Assembly (NCBI GenBank): GCA_001423545.1
Contig: LMOK01000002.1
Location: 1,234,066-1,298,065, forward strand
Direction: 5' to 3'
Origin: Orlajensenia sp001423545
GTDB lineage: Bacteria; Actinomycetota; Actinomycetes; Actinomycetales; Microbacteriaceae
DNA length: 64,000 nucleotides
In this document: positions 1 through 9,504 of the stretch, piece after piece
How the letters are laid out: every line of letters begins with the position of its first letter
How positions within the stretch are numbered: the first letter of the stretch is position 1
The notes under the pieces: model-generated
What the model was told of the DNA's origin: nothing
Databases searched by the model: none
The model's input: the letters and a program-made list of their open reading frames with translations, nothing else
Translations under genes and position numbers: made by a program

Positions 1-1
1 G

Positions 2-1558
2 TGGAACGAGATCACTCCCTGCAACCTGAGCCTGGACAGGCTCGCGCAGGGTGCCAAGGAGGGCGTGCACTCCGGCGGGGGATACCCGCTGCAGTTCGGC
101 ACCATCTCCGTCTCCGACGGCATCTCGATGGGCCACGAGGGCATGCACTTCTCGCTGGTGTCGCGCGAGGTCATCGCCGACAGCGTCGAGGTCGTGATGA
201 ACGCCGAGCGCCTCGACGGTTCGGTGCTGCTGGCCGGATGCGACAAGTCGCTGCCCGGCATGCTGATGGCCGCCGCCCGACTCGACCTCGCCTCGGTCTT
301 CCTCTACGCGGGCTCCATCGCTCCGGGCTGGGTCAAGCTCAGCGACGGAACCGAGAAGGAGGTCACGATCATCGACTCCTTCGAGGCCGTCGGCGCCTGC
401 AAGGCCGGAACCATGAGCGAAGAGGACCTGAAGCGCATCGAGTGCGCCATCGCGCCCGGTGAAGGCGCCTGCGGCGGCATGTACACCGCGAACACCATGG
501 CATCCGTCGCCGAGGCCCTCGGCATGAGCCTGCCCGGCTCGGCATCGCCGCCCTCGGCCGACCGTCGTCGGGACTACTTCGCGCACCGCTCGGGCGAGGC
601 CGTCGTCAACATGCTGCGACTCGGCCTCACCGCCCGCGACATCATGACCAAGAAGGCGTTCGAGAACGCCATCACCGTCGCCATGGCTCTCGGCGGCTCG
701 ACCAACGTCGTCCTGCACCTGCTCGCCATCGCGCATGAGGCCGAGGTCGAGCTCACCCTCGACGACTTCAACCGCATCGGCGACAAGGTCCCGCACCTGG
801 CCGACATGAAGCCGTTCGGCAAGTACGTCATGAACGACGTCGACCGCCACGGCGGCATCCCCGTTCTGATGAAGGCCCTGCTCGACGCCGGCCTCATCCA
901 CGGCGACGCCCTCACCGTGACCGGCAAGACCGTCGCCGAGAACCTCGAGGCACTGAACCCGATGCCGCTCGACGGCGAGGTCATCCGCACCCTCGACAAC
1001 CCCATCCACGCCACCGGCGGCATCACGATCCTCAAGGGCACCTTCGCCCCCGAGGGCGCCGTCGTCAAGACCGCCGGATTCGACGCCTCGGTCTTCGAGG
1101 GCCCTGCACGTGTGTTCGAACGCGAGCGCGGCGCGATGGACGCCCTCACCAACGGCGAGATCCAGGCCGGCGATGTCATCGTCATCCGCTACGAGGGCCC
1201 GAAGGGCGGCCCCGGAATGCGCGAGATGCTCGCGATCACCGCCGCCATCAAGGGCGCTGGGCTCGGAAAAGATGTACTACTCTTGACGGACGGTCGATTC
1301 TCAGGCGGCACAACCGGACTGTGCATCGGCCACATAGCACCCGAAGCGGTGGACGCAGGTCCCATCGCCTTCGTGCGCGATGGTGATCTCATTAGGGTCG
1401 ATATCGCAGCTCGCTCGCTCGACCTACTTGTCGACGAGGCTGAGCTGGTTGCTCGCCGTGAAGGCTGGGCTCCGCTTCCCCCGCGCTACACCCGTGGCGT
1501 CCTCGCGAAGTACTCCAAGCTCGTGCACTCCGCCGCTGTCGGCGCTGTCACAGGCTGA
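2..1558 (+). CDS. ilvD: Dihydroxy-acid dehydratase, 5' end cut by window edge
   Basis: Dehydrates 2,3-dihydroxy-isovalerate and 2,3-dihydroxy-3-methylvalerate to the 2-oxo acids in valine and isoleucine synthesis; an iron-sulfur enzyme of the cytosol. The reading frame is open from the first base, so the N-terminus lies outside the window. The three cysteines expected as cluster ligands are visible in the contexts ITPCNLS, LAGCDKS and EGACGGMYTANTM, followed by the family stretch LTDGRFSGGTTG near the C-terminus. The gene lies 45 nt before ilvB in the same direction and probably leads an ilvDBNC operon. Codon choice in roughly the last 100 codons (from about 1255) includes GTA, CTA, ATA, ACA and AGG, which the first part avoids. 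Identity is very secure. Confidence 0.97.
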   Translation, partial: WNEITPCNLSLDRLAQGAKEGVHSGGGYPLQFGTISVSDGISMGHEGMHFSLVSREVIADSVEVVMNAERLDGSVLLAGCDKSLPGMLMAAARLDLASVFLYAGSIAPGWVKLSDGTEKEVTIIDSFEAVGACKAGTMSEEDLKRIECAIAPGEGACGGMYTANTMASVAEALGMSLPGSASPPSADRRRDYFAHRSGEAVVNMLRLGLTARDIMTKKAFENAITVAMALGGSTNVVLHLLAIAHEAEVELTLDDFNRIGDKVPHLADMKPFGKYVMNDVDRHGGIPVLMKALLDAGLIHGDALTVTGKTVAENLEALNPMPLDGEVIRTLDNPIHATGGITILKGTFAPEGAVVKTAGFDASVFEGPARVFERERGAMDALTNGEIQAGDVIVIRYEGPKGGPGMREMLAITAAIKGAGLGKDVLLLTDGRFSGGTTGLCIGHIAPEAVDAGPIAFVRDGDLIRVDIAARSLDLLVDEAELVARREGWAPLPPRYTRGVLAKYSKLVHSAAVGAVTG

Positions 1559-1603
1559 GTCTCGCGCCAGATCATCCATACGCAATCAAGGGACCACACA
1601 CGC

Positions 1604-3406
1604 ATGTCCACGGAAACCTTCCCCGTGCCATCGCCCGCTGCCCCCTCTCAGAAGGGGCCTGAACTGCTGACCGGGGCCCAGGCCGTCGTCCGCACGCTCG
1701 AGCTGCTCGGCATCACAGACGTCTTCGGCCTGCCCGGCGGCGCCATCCTCCCGGTCTACGACCCGCTGATGGACTCCACCAAGCTTCGGCACATCCTCGT
1801 GCGCCACGAGCAGGGTGCAGGCCACGCGGCCGAGGGCTACGCATCGTCGAGCAACAAGCTCGGCGTCTGCATCGCCACCTCCGGGCCCGGAGCGACGAAC
1901 CTCGTCACGGCCATCGCCGACGCCCACATGGACTCGGTGCCGGTCCTGGCCATCACCGGCCAGGTCTTCTCGACCCTCATGGGAACGGATGCCTTCCAGG
2001 AGGCCGACATCGTGGGCATCACGATGCCGATCACCAAGCACTCCTTCCTGGTGACCGACGCCCACGACATCCCGGCGACGATCGCCGCGGCGATGCACAT
2101 CGCCACGACGGGTCGTCCCGGCCCCGTGCTCGTCGACATCACCAAGGACGCCCAGCAGGACACCGTGCCGTTCATCTGGCCGCCCAAGGTCGACCTGCCC
2201 GGCTACCGCCCGGTCATGAAGGCGCACGGCAAGCAGATCCACGCCGCAGCCCAGCTCTTCGCCGAGGCGAAGAAGCCCGTGCTGTACGTGGGTGGCGGCG
2301 TCATCAGGTCGAAGGCATCCGAGGAGCTCCTCGCCCTCGCCGAGACCACCGGCGCCCCCGTCGTCACGACACTCATGGCGCGAGGCGCGTTCCCCGACTC
2401 GCACTCTCAGCACCTCGGCATGCCCGGCATGCACGGCACGGTTCCCGCAGTGCTCGCGCTGCAGGAGGCCGACCTGCTCATCTCGCTCGGCGCGCGCTTC
2501 GACGACCGGGTGACGGGCAAGGCATCGCTCTTCGCACCGAACGCCAAGGTCGTGCACGTCGACGTCGATCCGGCCGAGATCTCGAAGATCCGCGTGGCCG
2601 ACGTTCCCATCGTGGGCGACGCGCGCGACGTGATCGTCGATCTCACCGCCGCGTACAGCGAGGCCGTGCGCGATGCTCCCGCCGACATCAAGGACTGGTG
2701 GGAGTACCTCGACGGCCTCCGCACCGAGTTCCCGCTCGGCTACGCCCCGACCACCGACGGCGCCCTCGCACCGCAGTACGTCATCAGCCGCATCGGCGAG
2801 CTCACCGGCCCGGAGGGCGTCTACGCCGCCGGCGTCGGCCAGCACCAGATGTGGGCGGCGCAGTTCATCAAGTACGAGCGGCCCAACTCCTGGCTGAACT
2901 CGGGCGGCGCCGGCACCATGGGCTACGCGGTTCCGGCCGCCATGGGCGCCAAGGTGGCCCAGCCCGATCGCCACGTGTGGGCGATCGACGGCGACGGATG
3001 CTTCCAGATGACCAATCAGGAGCTCGCCACCTGCACGATCAACGACATCCCGATCAAGGTCGCGATCATCAACAACTCGTCGCTCGGCATGGTGCGGCAG
3101 TGGCAGACCCTGTTCTACGAGGGCCGCTACTCCAACACCGACCTGAACACCGGTGCCGACACCATCCGCGTTCCCGACTTCGTGAAGCTGGCCGAGGCCT
3201 ACGGTGCCCTCGGCATCCGCGTCACGAAGGAGGAGGACGTGGATGCGGCCATCAAGCTCGCGCTCGAGACGAACGACCGCCCCGTCGTCATCGACTTCGT
3301 CGTGAGCCGCGACTCCATGGTCTGGCCGATGGTGCCGCAGGGCGTCTCGAACAACTACGTGCAGTACGCACGCGACCACAGCCCCGCATTCGACGAGGAG
3401 GCATAA
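1604..3406 (+). CDS. ilvB: Acetolactate synthase large (catalytic) subunit
   Basis: ThDP-, FAD- and Mg-dependent enzyme joining two pyruvates, or pyruvate and 2-oxobutyrate, as the first common step to valine, leucine and isoleucine. 600 residues, the normal length. The N-terminal domain has the catalytic glutamate in VRHEQGAGHAAEGYA; the C-terminal domain has the ThDP/Mg motif GDG (AIDGDGCFQM) followed by the NN pair (AIINNSSLG). The start ATG follows ilvD after 45 nt. ilvN begins 4 nt after the stop, so both subunits are translated from one message. The second ThDP gene at 41807 is a different subfamily. Confidence 0.97.
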   Translation: MSTETFPVPSPAAPSQKGPELLTGAQAVVRTLELLGITDVFGLPGGAILPVYDPLMDSTKLRHILVRHEQGAGHAAEGYASSSNKLGVCIATSGPGATNLVTAIADAHMDSVPVLAITGQVFSTLMGTDAFQEADIVGITMPITKHSFLVTDAHDIPATIAAAMHIATTGRPGPVLVDITKDAQQDTVPFIWPPKVDLPGYRPVMKAHGKQIHAAAQLFAEAKKPVLYVGGGVIRSKASEELLALAETTGAPVVTTLMARGAFPDSHSQHLGMPGMHGTVPAVLALQEADLLISLGARFDDRVTGKASLFAPNAKVVHVDVDPAEISKIRVADVPIVGDARDVIVDLTAAYSEAVRDAPADIKDWWEYLDGLRTEFPLGYAPTTDGALAPQYVISRIGELTGPEGVYAAGVGQHQMWAAQFIKYERPNSWLNSGGAGTMGYAVPAAMGAKVAQPDRHVWAIDGDGCFQMTNQELATCTINDIPIKVAIINNSSLGMVRQWQTLFYEGRYSNTDLNTGADTIRVPDFVKLAEAYGALGIRVTKEEDVDAAIKLALETNDRPVVIDFVVSRDSMVWPMVPQGVSNNYVQYARDHSPAFDEEA

Positions 3407-3410
3407 GACC

Positions 3411-3920
3411 ATGAGCACCCACGTCCTGTCCCTCCTCGTCGAGGACAAGCCCGGCCTCCTGACCCGCGTCGCCGGCCTGTTCGCGCGTCGTGGCTTCAAC
3501 ATCGAGAGCCTCGCCGTCGGCAAGAGCGAGATCCCCGGCCTGTCGCGCATCACCGTCGTCGTCGACGTCGAGGACCTCCCGCTCGAGCAGGTCACCAAGC
3601 AGCTCAACAAGCTGATCAACGTGATCAAGATCGTCGAGCTCGACACCTCGCAGTCGGTGCAGCGCGAGCACCTGCTCATCAAGGTGCGCGTCGACAACAC
3701 CACCCGCTCGCAGGTGCTCGAGGCCGTCAACCTGTTCCGGGCCCGCGTGGTCGACGTGGCGACGGATGCCCTCGTCATCGAGGTCACCGGCGACTCCGGA
3801 AAGACCACCGCCTTCCTCAAGGTGCTCGAGCCCTACGGCATCAAGGAGCTGGCCCAGTCTGGCCTCCTCGCCATCGGGCGCGGCTCGAAGTCCATCACCG
3901 AACGCGTCTTCAAGAACTAG
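3411..3920 (+). CDS. ilvN: Acetolactate synthase small (regulatory) subunit
   Basis: Regulatory partner of IlvB; activates it and confers valine feedback inhibition. 169 residues, typical of the long bacterial IlvN/IlvH form. Residues 1-75 form the ACT domain (HVLSLLVEDKPGLLTRVAGL, then the RRGFNIESLAVG stretch); the rest is the C-terminal dimerisation domain. The start is 4 nt after the ilvB stop. Confidence 0.96.
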   Translation: MSTHVLSLLVEDKPGLLTRVAGLFARRGFNIESLAVGKSEIPGLSRITVVVDVEDLPLEQVTKQLNKLINVIKIVELDTSQSVQREHLLIKVRVDNTTRSQVLEAVNLFRARVVDVATDALVIEVTGDSGKTTAFLKVLEPYGIKELAQSGLLAIGRGSKSITERVFKN

Positions 3921-3963
3921 CGCTTCACGAATTAGCTGTACGAACACAAGGAGAGAAACACCA

Positions 3964-4992
3964 ATGGCTGAGATCTACTACGACAAGGACGCCGACCTGG
4001 CGATCATCCAGGGCAAGAAGGTCGCCGTTGTCGGCTACGGCTCGCAGGGTCACGCTCACGCGCAGAACCTCCGCGACTCCGGCGTCGAGGTCGTCATCGG
4101 ACTCAAGGACGGCTCGAAGTCGAAGCCGAAGGCCGAAGAGGCCGGCTTCCGCGTTCTGAGCGTCGCCGAGGCGGCATCCTGGGCAGACGTCATCGTCATC
4201 CTCGCGCCCGACCAGTTCCAGCGCCACATCTACGCCGAGTCCATCAAGGACAACCTGGCCGACGGCAAGACCCTCGTCTTCGGACACGGCTTCAACATCC
4301 GCTTCGGCTACATCGAGGCCCCCGAGGGCGTCGACGTGATCATGGTCGCCCCCAAGGGACCGGGCCACACCGTGCGTCGCGAGTACGAGGCCGGCCGTGG
4401 CGTTCCCGTCATCGTCGCCGTGGAGAAGGACGCCACCGGCAACGCGTGGCCGACGACGCTCAGCTACGCGAAGGCCATCGGAGGCCTCCGCGCCGGCGGC
4501 ATCAAGACCACCTTCACCGAGGAGACCGAGACCGACCTGTTCGGTGAGCAGGCCGTTCTCTGCGGCGGTGTCTCGCAGCTCGTGCAGTACGGCTTCGAGA
4601 CCCTGACCGAGGCCGGCTACCAGCCGCAGGTCGCCTACTTCGAGGTGCTGCACGAGCTCAAGCTCATCGTCGACCTCATGTGGGAGGGCGGCATCGCCAA
4701 GCAGCGCTGGAGCGTCTCCGACACCGCCGAGTACGGCGATTACGTCTCGGGCCCCCGCGTCATCGACCCGAGCGTCAAGGAGAACATGCAGGCCGTTCTC
4801 GCCGACATCCAGTCGGGCGCCTTCGCCGAGCGCTTCATCGCCGACCAGGACGCCGGAGCCCCCGAGTTCCTCGCGCTCCGCGCCAAGGGCGAGGCTCACC
4901 CGATCGAGGCCACCGGCCGCGAGCTGCGCAAGCTCTTCGCGTGGAACGCTTCCAACGATGACGACTACGTGGATGGCGAGGTCGCGCGCTAA
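3964..4992 (+). CDS. ilvC: Ketol-acid reductoisomerase (NADPH, class I)
   Basis: Converts 2-acetolactate to 2,3-dihydroxy-isovalerate by Mg-dependent alkyl migration and NADPH reduction. 342 residues, the short class I form. The N-terminal Rossmann fold shows GYGSQGHAHAQNL; the substrate region shows APKGPGHTVRREY; the C-terminal knotted helical domain follows. The longer reading frame upstream is not the gene: the ATG at 3964 follows an AAGGAGAG ribosome site. Last gene of the ilv run; a strong inverted repeat follows. Confidence 0.97.
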   Translation: MAEIYYDKDADLAIIQGKKVAVVGYGSQGHAHAQNLRDSGVEVVIGLKDGSKSKPKAEEAGFRVLSVAEAASWADVIVILAPDQFQRHIYAESIKDNLADGKTLVFGHGFNIRFGYIEAPEGVDVIMVAPKGPGHTVRREYEAGRGVPVIVAVEKDATGNAWPTTLSYAKAIGGLRAGGIKTTFTEETETDLFGEQAVLCGGVSQLVQYGFETLTEAGYQPQVAYFEVLHELKLIVDLMWEGGIAKQRWSVSDTAEYGDYVSGPRVIDPSVKENMQAVLADIQSGAFAERFIADQDAGAPEFLALRAKGEAHPIEATGRELRKLFAWNASNDDDYVDGEVAR

Positions 4993-5018
4993 AAGCGCGT
5001 CGCACCACCCCTTTCCAT

Positions 5019-5107
5019 CGAGAACGCAGTTTCTGCGGGTCGCGGGCTTCCCGCACCCGCAGGAACTGCGTTCTCGCGTTGAGTCACTCGCGGGAACCGC
5101 GTTCTCG
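5019..5107. repeat. Inverted repeat with a third half-copy, probable terminator
   Basis: Arms 5019-5040 and 5055-5076 are 22 bases long and complementary except for one G/T pair. Between them lies a smaller hairpin (GCGGG-CTT-CCCGC). A third, partial copy of the right arm follows at about 5089-5107 (ending GCGTTCTCG). The stem can terminate ilvC transcription, but the extra copy directly before cutC is not needed for that and hints at a dispersed repeat family. Confidence 0.75.
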
Positions 5108-5132
5108 CTCTGACATCCTCCGGAGGAGCCCC

Positions 5133-5867
5133 ATGACAGCGGTCGAGATCGCCGTGCAGGACCTGGCCGGCGTGCGCACAGCCCTCGAGGAGGGCGCCGA
5201 CCGCATCGAGCTGTGCATCGCGCTCGACCTGGGCGGACTCACGCCGTCGATCGGGCTCGTCGAGGCGGCCGTGGCCGCAGCAGCCGAGGCGCGGGTCACC
5301 GACTTCATCCACGTGCTGGTGCGACCGCGCGGCGGCGGCTTCGTCTACGACGAGAGCGAGCTCACCGTGATCGAGCGCGACATCCGCGCGGTCTTCGCCG
5401 CCGGCGCCGATGGCGTCGTCGTCGGCGCCGCACACGCCGATGGCACCCTCGACGAGACGGCGATCGCGCGGTTCGTCGAGGCATCCGACGGCATGACGGT
5501 CACCGTGCACCGCGTCATCGACGCGGCACCCGACGCCCTGGAGGCGCTGCGTCCACTCGGGGACCTCGGCGTCACACGGGTGCTGAGCTCCGGGGGAGCG
5601 GCCGACTGCCGCGCCGGGGCATCGGTGCTGGAACGGATGCGGACGGCCGGCGCCGGCACCGTGCAGATCATGGCGGGCGGCGGCGTGCGCGTCGACGACA
5701 TCGCGCTCCTCGTCGCGGCCGGTGTCGACGCCGTGCACCTTTCAGCCCGCGGGCGCACCGACCGGGGCGGAGCCAGCGGTCCGGGCGGCGGAGCTGCCGG
5801 ATTCGACGTGACCGACCGCGCCGTCGTGCGCGCCGCGGTCGACGCCGCTCGCGCCGCGCAGGGCTGA
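5133..5867 (+). CDS. cutC: CutC family protein (copper homeostasis family)
   Basis: TIM-barrel protein of the CutC family; a role in copper handling is named for the E. coli member but the biochemical activity is not settled. 244 residues. Seen: N-terminal AVEIAVQDLAGVRTALEEGA with RIELC, then FIHVLVRPRGGGFVY, TVHRVID and the C-terminal IMAGGGVRVDD, all typical of the family. The ATG at 5133 has GGAGGAG 4 nt upstream, preferred over the earlier in-frame ATG at 5079, which lies inside the inverted repeat region. Probably monocistronic. Confidence 0.9.
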   Translation: MTAVEIAVQDLAGVRTALEEGADRIELCIALDLGGLTPSIGLVEAAVAAAAEARVTDFIHVLVRPRGGGFVYDESELTVIERDIRAVFAAGADGVVVGAAHADGTLDETAIARFVEASDGMTVTVHRVIDAAPDALEALRPLGDLGVTRVLSSGGAADCRAGASVLERMRTAGAGTVQIMAGGGVRVDDIALLVAAGVDAVHLSARGRTDRGGASGPGGGAAGFDVTDRAVVRAAVDAARAAQG

Positions 5868-5956
5868 GTCAGTCCGGCATCGGCCGTCGTCGGCTGTTCA
5901 CCCGACACACCGGCTGCTGATCGGTCCCGTTCAGATCGGCGCGGGAGTCTGCGCGT

Positions 5957-8900
5957 GTGACGCACGAGGCACGACCTTTCCGAATCATCACCACGGCCGT
6001 CGCCACAGTTCTCGCCGGTGTCGTTCTCACGGTGCTCGTCACCGCGATGGGGAGCACTCCGGTCGAGACGCACGGCGCACAGGCTCGACTCGAGGGGACC
6101 GGGAGCGCCGCGGCGCGTTCGACCTCGAATCGATCACCGAGTCCGCAGCCGCGCACGGAGGACCTCGTCGCCGGCGGGTCCGTCGTGATCAACGAGCTCG
6201 CGGCAGGTGGGCCGGCATCAGACTCCGACAGCTTCTTCGAACTGCGCAACATCGGAACGACCGCAGTCGACCTGAGCGGCTGGGGCGTGTACCGCTGCAG
6301 TGCCCAGGGTCTGCGCGCGAACGTCGGACGGGCCGAGACCGATCTCGACGGCGTCACCCTCGACCCGGGGCAGATCTTCACCGTCGTGCGCGTCGGAGCC
6401 CACCTCGACGGCGCGCCCGTCGATGCGCAGTTCACCCAGCCGTTCGCCGCGCTCGGCTTCGGGCTCTACCTCGAGGATGCCGCAGGCCACCGCGTCGATT
6501 CGGTCGGGGTCTACCCGAATCAGCCGTGGCCGACCACGAGTGAGTGCTCGAACGGCGCCAACCTGCCGAACAGCCTCGCTGCAGCGCTCGGAGAGAGCTG
6601 GCAGCGGGTCTCCGCCACCCGTGCCGGCACGGCCGACTTCGAGCGGGCGACGGCCACGCCGGGGGCGCCGAACGTGCCCGACGGTTCGAACGCCGCGAAC
6701 GACCCGACGAGGACCGCGGTTCCGGATGCCGCAGCCCGAGCCATCGTCATCAACGAGCTCGCGGCCGCCGGCCCGGCATCCCGCTCCGACGACTTCGTCG
6801 AGTTGCGGAACGAGGGCGAGGAGACCGTCGACCTCGCCGGGTGGCAGCTGTTCCGCTGCACGGCGAGCGGGCGGCTCACCGAGAGCAGTCGTCAGATCGT
6901 CCTGCCGGAGGACACCCGCGTGGAGCCCGGTGGACTGCTGACGATCGCGAACGAGGACTACGTGCCGGCAGAGGAGGAGGCATCCGTCGCGCTGCGCTAC
7001 GTGACCTCCTTCTCCGACTCGGGTTTCGGCGTACTGCTCACCACCCCCGACGGCAGGAGGGTCGACGGCGTCACGGTGTCGCCCCACCCCGACTCCGCCT
7101 GTCAGGACGGCGACGCCAAGCTGCCCGCCGAGCTCGACCCCAGGGCGGGGGAGTCGTGGCAGCGCATCGCCGACACCGGCGACCTGCTCGGCGACTTCGT
7201 GATCGGACCACGCACCCCGGGCACGGCGAACGCCACCGAGGAGGACAGCGTGTTCCGCACGCCCTTCTCCTATCCGCAGCAGCCGTCGGTGGCGATCAGC
7301 GAGTTCGCGACCGACCCGTCGACCGAGGGGATGCCGGCAGGCGGTGTGCAGCGCAACTACGTCGAACTCGCGAACTACGGAGACGCGTCCATCGACCTGA
7401 GCGGCTGGAGCATCGTTCGCTGCGAGTCCGATGGACTGCGGGCGCGCGACGACCAGGCCCGCATCGCCGCCGGCACGATTCTGCGTCCGGGCCAGACCTG
7501 GCTCGCCGCCGCCTCCGGGACGCCACTGGCAGCGACGGCAGACGCGAGCTACGACACGGCATTCGACTTCCTGGGAAGCGGCGTCTGGGTGGCGGATGCC
7601 GCGGGCGAACGCGTGGACAGCGTCGGCGTCTACCACGCCAACGAGATGGACCACAGCACCGAGCGTCCGAGCCCGTGCACGAAGGGGCTCTCGCTCATCA
7701 CCTTCGAACCCGACAGGCTGCTCACCGAGACCTACCAGCGCACGAGGTTCACCGGCGTCGACGCCGACGACTTCGTCACGGCACCAGCGACCCCGGGGGA
7801 GATCGACGAGCACCCGTGGATCGATCCGACGGTGGCGGATGCCGCGAGCCTGTCGAGGGCGGCGGTCTCGCCCGAGTCCGAGCCCGAGCCCGAGCCCGAG
7901 GCCGGTGCCGAGGCACCGGCTGCCGAGAACGCAGACAGCGGAACGGTCGAGGTGCTCGCTGCCCATGCAGGCCGAAGCGCCGGCGGGCGCCTCGCGACAC
8001 GCATCGGCGATGCGGAGCGTCCACTCGATGCGGGGGAGACCGCGGACCTGGCCGCCGCCGACGACGCCTACGACTTCCCGTACCTGCGACTGGTGCTCGA
8101 CGCCACGACCATCGCACCCGGCGACGCCATCACCTGGACCGGCGCCAGCGTCGGCCGCAACGAGGTGCAGTTGTCGGTGTGGAATCCGCCGTCGGCGAGC
8201 TGGCGCCTGCTCGACGCCGGAGTCGCCAACGCCAACGACAACGACAACGCCGAAGCCGACGCCGCCAGCGCGCCCACCCTCACCCTGGCCGGAGCACCGA
8301 CCGCCGACGAGGTGATCGACGGCGGCATCGAGGTGCTCGTGCAGAACGGCCCCCGCACCGGGCGCACGCTCAGCGAGGGCGTCACGGGCGACTTCGAGCA
8401 TCCGGACGACTACGACCTCGCGATCAGCCACGTCACCGACACGCAGTACCTCACCGAGGCGTATCCCGAGGTCTACACCGGTCTCGTCAGCTGGATCGCC
8501 TCGAACGCACAGGCCCGCAAGATCGCCTTCGCCACGCACACGGGCGATCTGGTGCAGAACTGGGTCGACCCAGACCAGAACGAGCAGCGCGCCCGGCGCG
8601 AGTTCGAGCGGGCCTCGGCCATCCAGGGCATCCTCGACACGGCCGGAGTGCCGAACAGCGTGCTGCCCGGAAACCACGACAACAAGCGGGGCGTCAGCAA
8701 CGAGCTGTTCAACGAGTACTTCCCGCCCGGGCGCTACGCCGCGACAGCGACCTACGGCGGATCCATCGCCGCAGGCGACAACAGCGCGAGCTTCAACACC
8801 TTCGTGCACGCCGGCGCTCGCTTCCTGATGCTGAGCCTGCCCTACGCGTTCGGCGAGAGAGAGCTCGCCTGGGCCGAGCAGGTCGTGGCATCGCACCCCG

Positions 8901-9463
8901 ACCACAACGTGATCGTTTCGACCCACGAGCACGTCACGCCGAAGACCGCCGAGATCGGAGCCGGTCGATCCACGGGCTCCCGCTGGGTCTCGCGCGGGGG
9001 CGAGCTCTGGGACCGGGTCGTCGCCCCCCATCGCAATGTGCTGCTCGTGCTGTCGGGCCACTTCCACGGTCTCGGGCAGATCACCACGGAGAACGCCGGA
9101 GGCATCGCGGGTCACACCGTCGTGGAGCTCGTGGCGGACTACCAGGAGTTCCGCACCCACACCGGCGAGCGGGCCACGGGCTTCCAGCGTCTGTTGCAGC
9201 TCGACCTCGACGGCGGCGCCATCGCCGTCGACACCTTCTCGCTGCGGCTCGGCGCACACGCGAGCTTCCCCTATGACTACGAGCAGTTCGTTCCCGACAA
9301 CGGATCTCCGGTGTCGGGCTCGAACGCCAGGCCCTGGCGCATCGTGGCCGACGGCCTGCAGGATCGCTACACGGCCATCGACGATGAGTTCCAGGTGCCC
9401 ATGACCTTCCAGTTCCCGAAACTCGTGCAGACGATGTCGATCACGGCGGCGCCGGCCCTCTGA
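5957..9463 (+). CDS. Secreted three-lamin-tail-domain metallophosphoesterase
   Basis: 1168 residues. An N-terminal hydrophobic segment (about residues 10-35) acts as signal peptide or anchor. Three lamin-tail domains follow, beginning near residues 75 (VVINELAAGGPAS), 262 (IVINELAAAGPAS) and 445; each has the FFELRN/FVELRN and DLSGW signature. A Glu-Pro-rich linker lies near 640-655. From about 820 to 1100 is a calcineurin-like phosphoesterase with THTGDLVQN, LPGNHDN (about 904), STHEH (about 988) and LSGHFHG (about 1033), which supply the metal ligands. Likely an extracellular phosphoesterase; the lamin-tail domains are usually adhesion or substrate-binding modules. The GTG start gives the only signal-like N-terminus. 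Substrate unknown. Confidence 0.85.
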   Translation: MTHEARPFRIITTAVATVLAGVVLTVLVTAMGSTPVETHGAQARLEGTGSAAARSTSNRSPSPQPRTEDLVAGGSVVINELAAGGPASDSDSFFELRNIGTTAVDLSGWGVYRCSAQGLRANVGRAETDLDGVTLDPGQIFTVVRVGAHLDGAPVDAQFTQPFAALGFGLYLEDAAGHRVDSVGVYPNQPWPTTSECSNGANLPNSLAAALGESWQRVSATRAGTADFERATATPGAPNVPDGSNAANDPTRTAVPDAAARAIVINELAAAGPASRSDDFVELRNEGEETVDLAGWQLFRCTASGRLTESSRQIVLPEDTRVEPGGLLTIANEDYVPAEEEASVALRYVTSFSDSGFGVLLTTPDGRRVDGVTVSPHPDSACQDGDAKLPAELDPRAGESWQRIADTGDLLGDFVIGPRTPGTANATEEDSVFRTPFSYPQQPSVAISEFATDPSTEGMPAGGVQRNYVELANYGDASIDLSGWSIVRCESDGLRARDDQARIAAGTILRPGQTWLAAASGTPLAATADASYDTAFDFLGSGVWVADAAGERVDSVGVYHANEMDHSTERPSPCTKGLSLITFEPDRLLTETYQRTRFTGVDADDFVTAPATPGEIDEHPWIDPTVADAASLSRAAVSPESEPEPEPEAGAEAPAAENADSGTVEVLAAHAGRSAGGRLATRIGDAERPLDAGETADLAAADDAYDFPYLRLVLDATTIAPGDAITWTGASVGRNEVQLSVWNPPSASWRLLDAGVANANDNDNAEADAASAPTLTLAGAPTADEVIDGGIEVLVQNGPRTGRTLSEGVTGDFEHPDDYDLAISHVTDTQYLTEAYPEVYTGLVSWIASNAQARKIAFATHTGDLVQNWVDPDQNEQRARREFERASAIQGILDTAGVPNSVLPGNHDNKRGVSNELFNEYFPPGRYAATATYGGSIAAGDNSASFNTFVHAGARFLMLSLPYAFGERELAWAEQVVASHPDHNVIVSTHEHVTPKTAEIGAGRSTGSRWVSRGGELWDRVVAPHRNVLLVLSGHFHGLGQITTENAGGIAGHTVVELVADYQEFRTHTGERATGFQRLLQLDLDGGAIAVDTFSLRLGAHASFPYDYEQFVPDNGSPVSGSNARPWRIVADGLQDRYTAIDDEFQVPMTFQFPKLVQTMSITAAPAL

Positions 9464-9492
9464 GGCGGACGAGCTGCGATCGACCCTCCCGG

Positions 9493-9498
9493 TAGTCT
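9493..9498 (+). promoter_or_regulatory. Candidate -10 box of a leaderless transcript
   Basis: TAGTCT lies 6 nt before the ATG at 9505, and no ribosome site is seen. A start point at or next to the ATG would make the message leaderless, which is common in actinobacteria. Confidence 0.5.
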
Positions 9499-9504
9499 GA
9501 GTGC

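Noticed and set aside
1586..3820. 744-codon open frame on the minus strand
   Set aside because: It lies antisense to ilvB and ilvN, is Arg/His/Val-rich with no motif, and is a by-product of high third-position GC.
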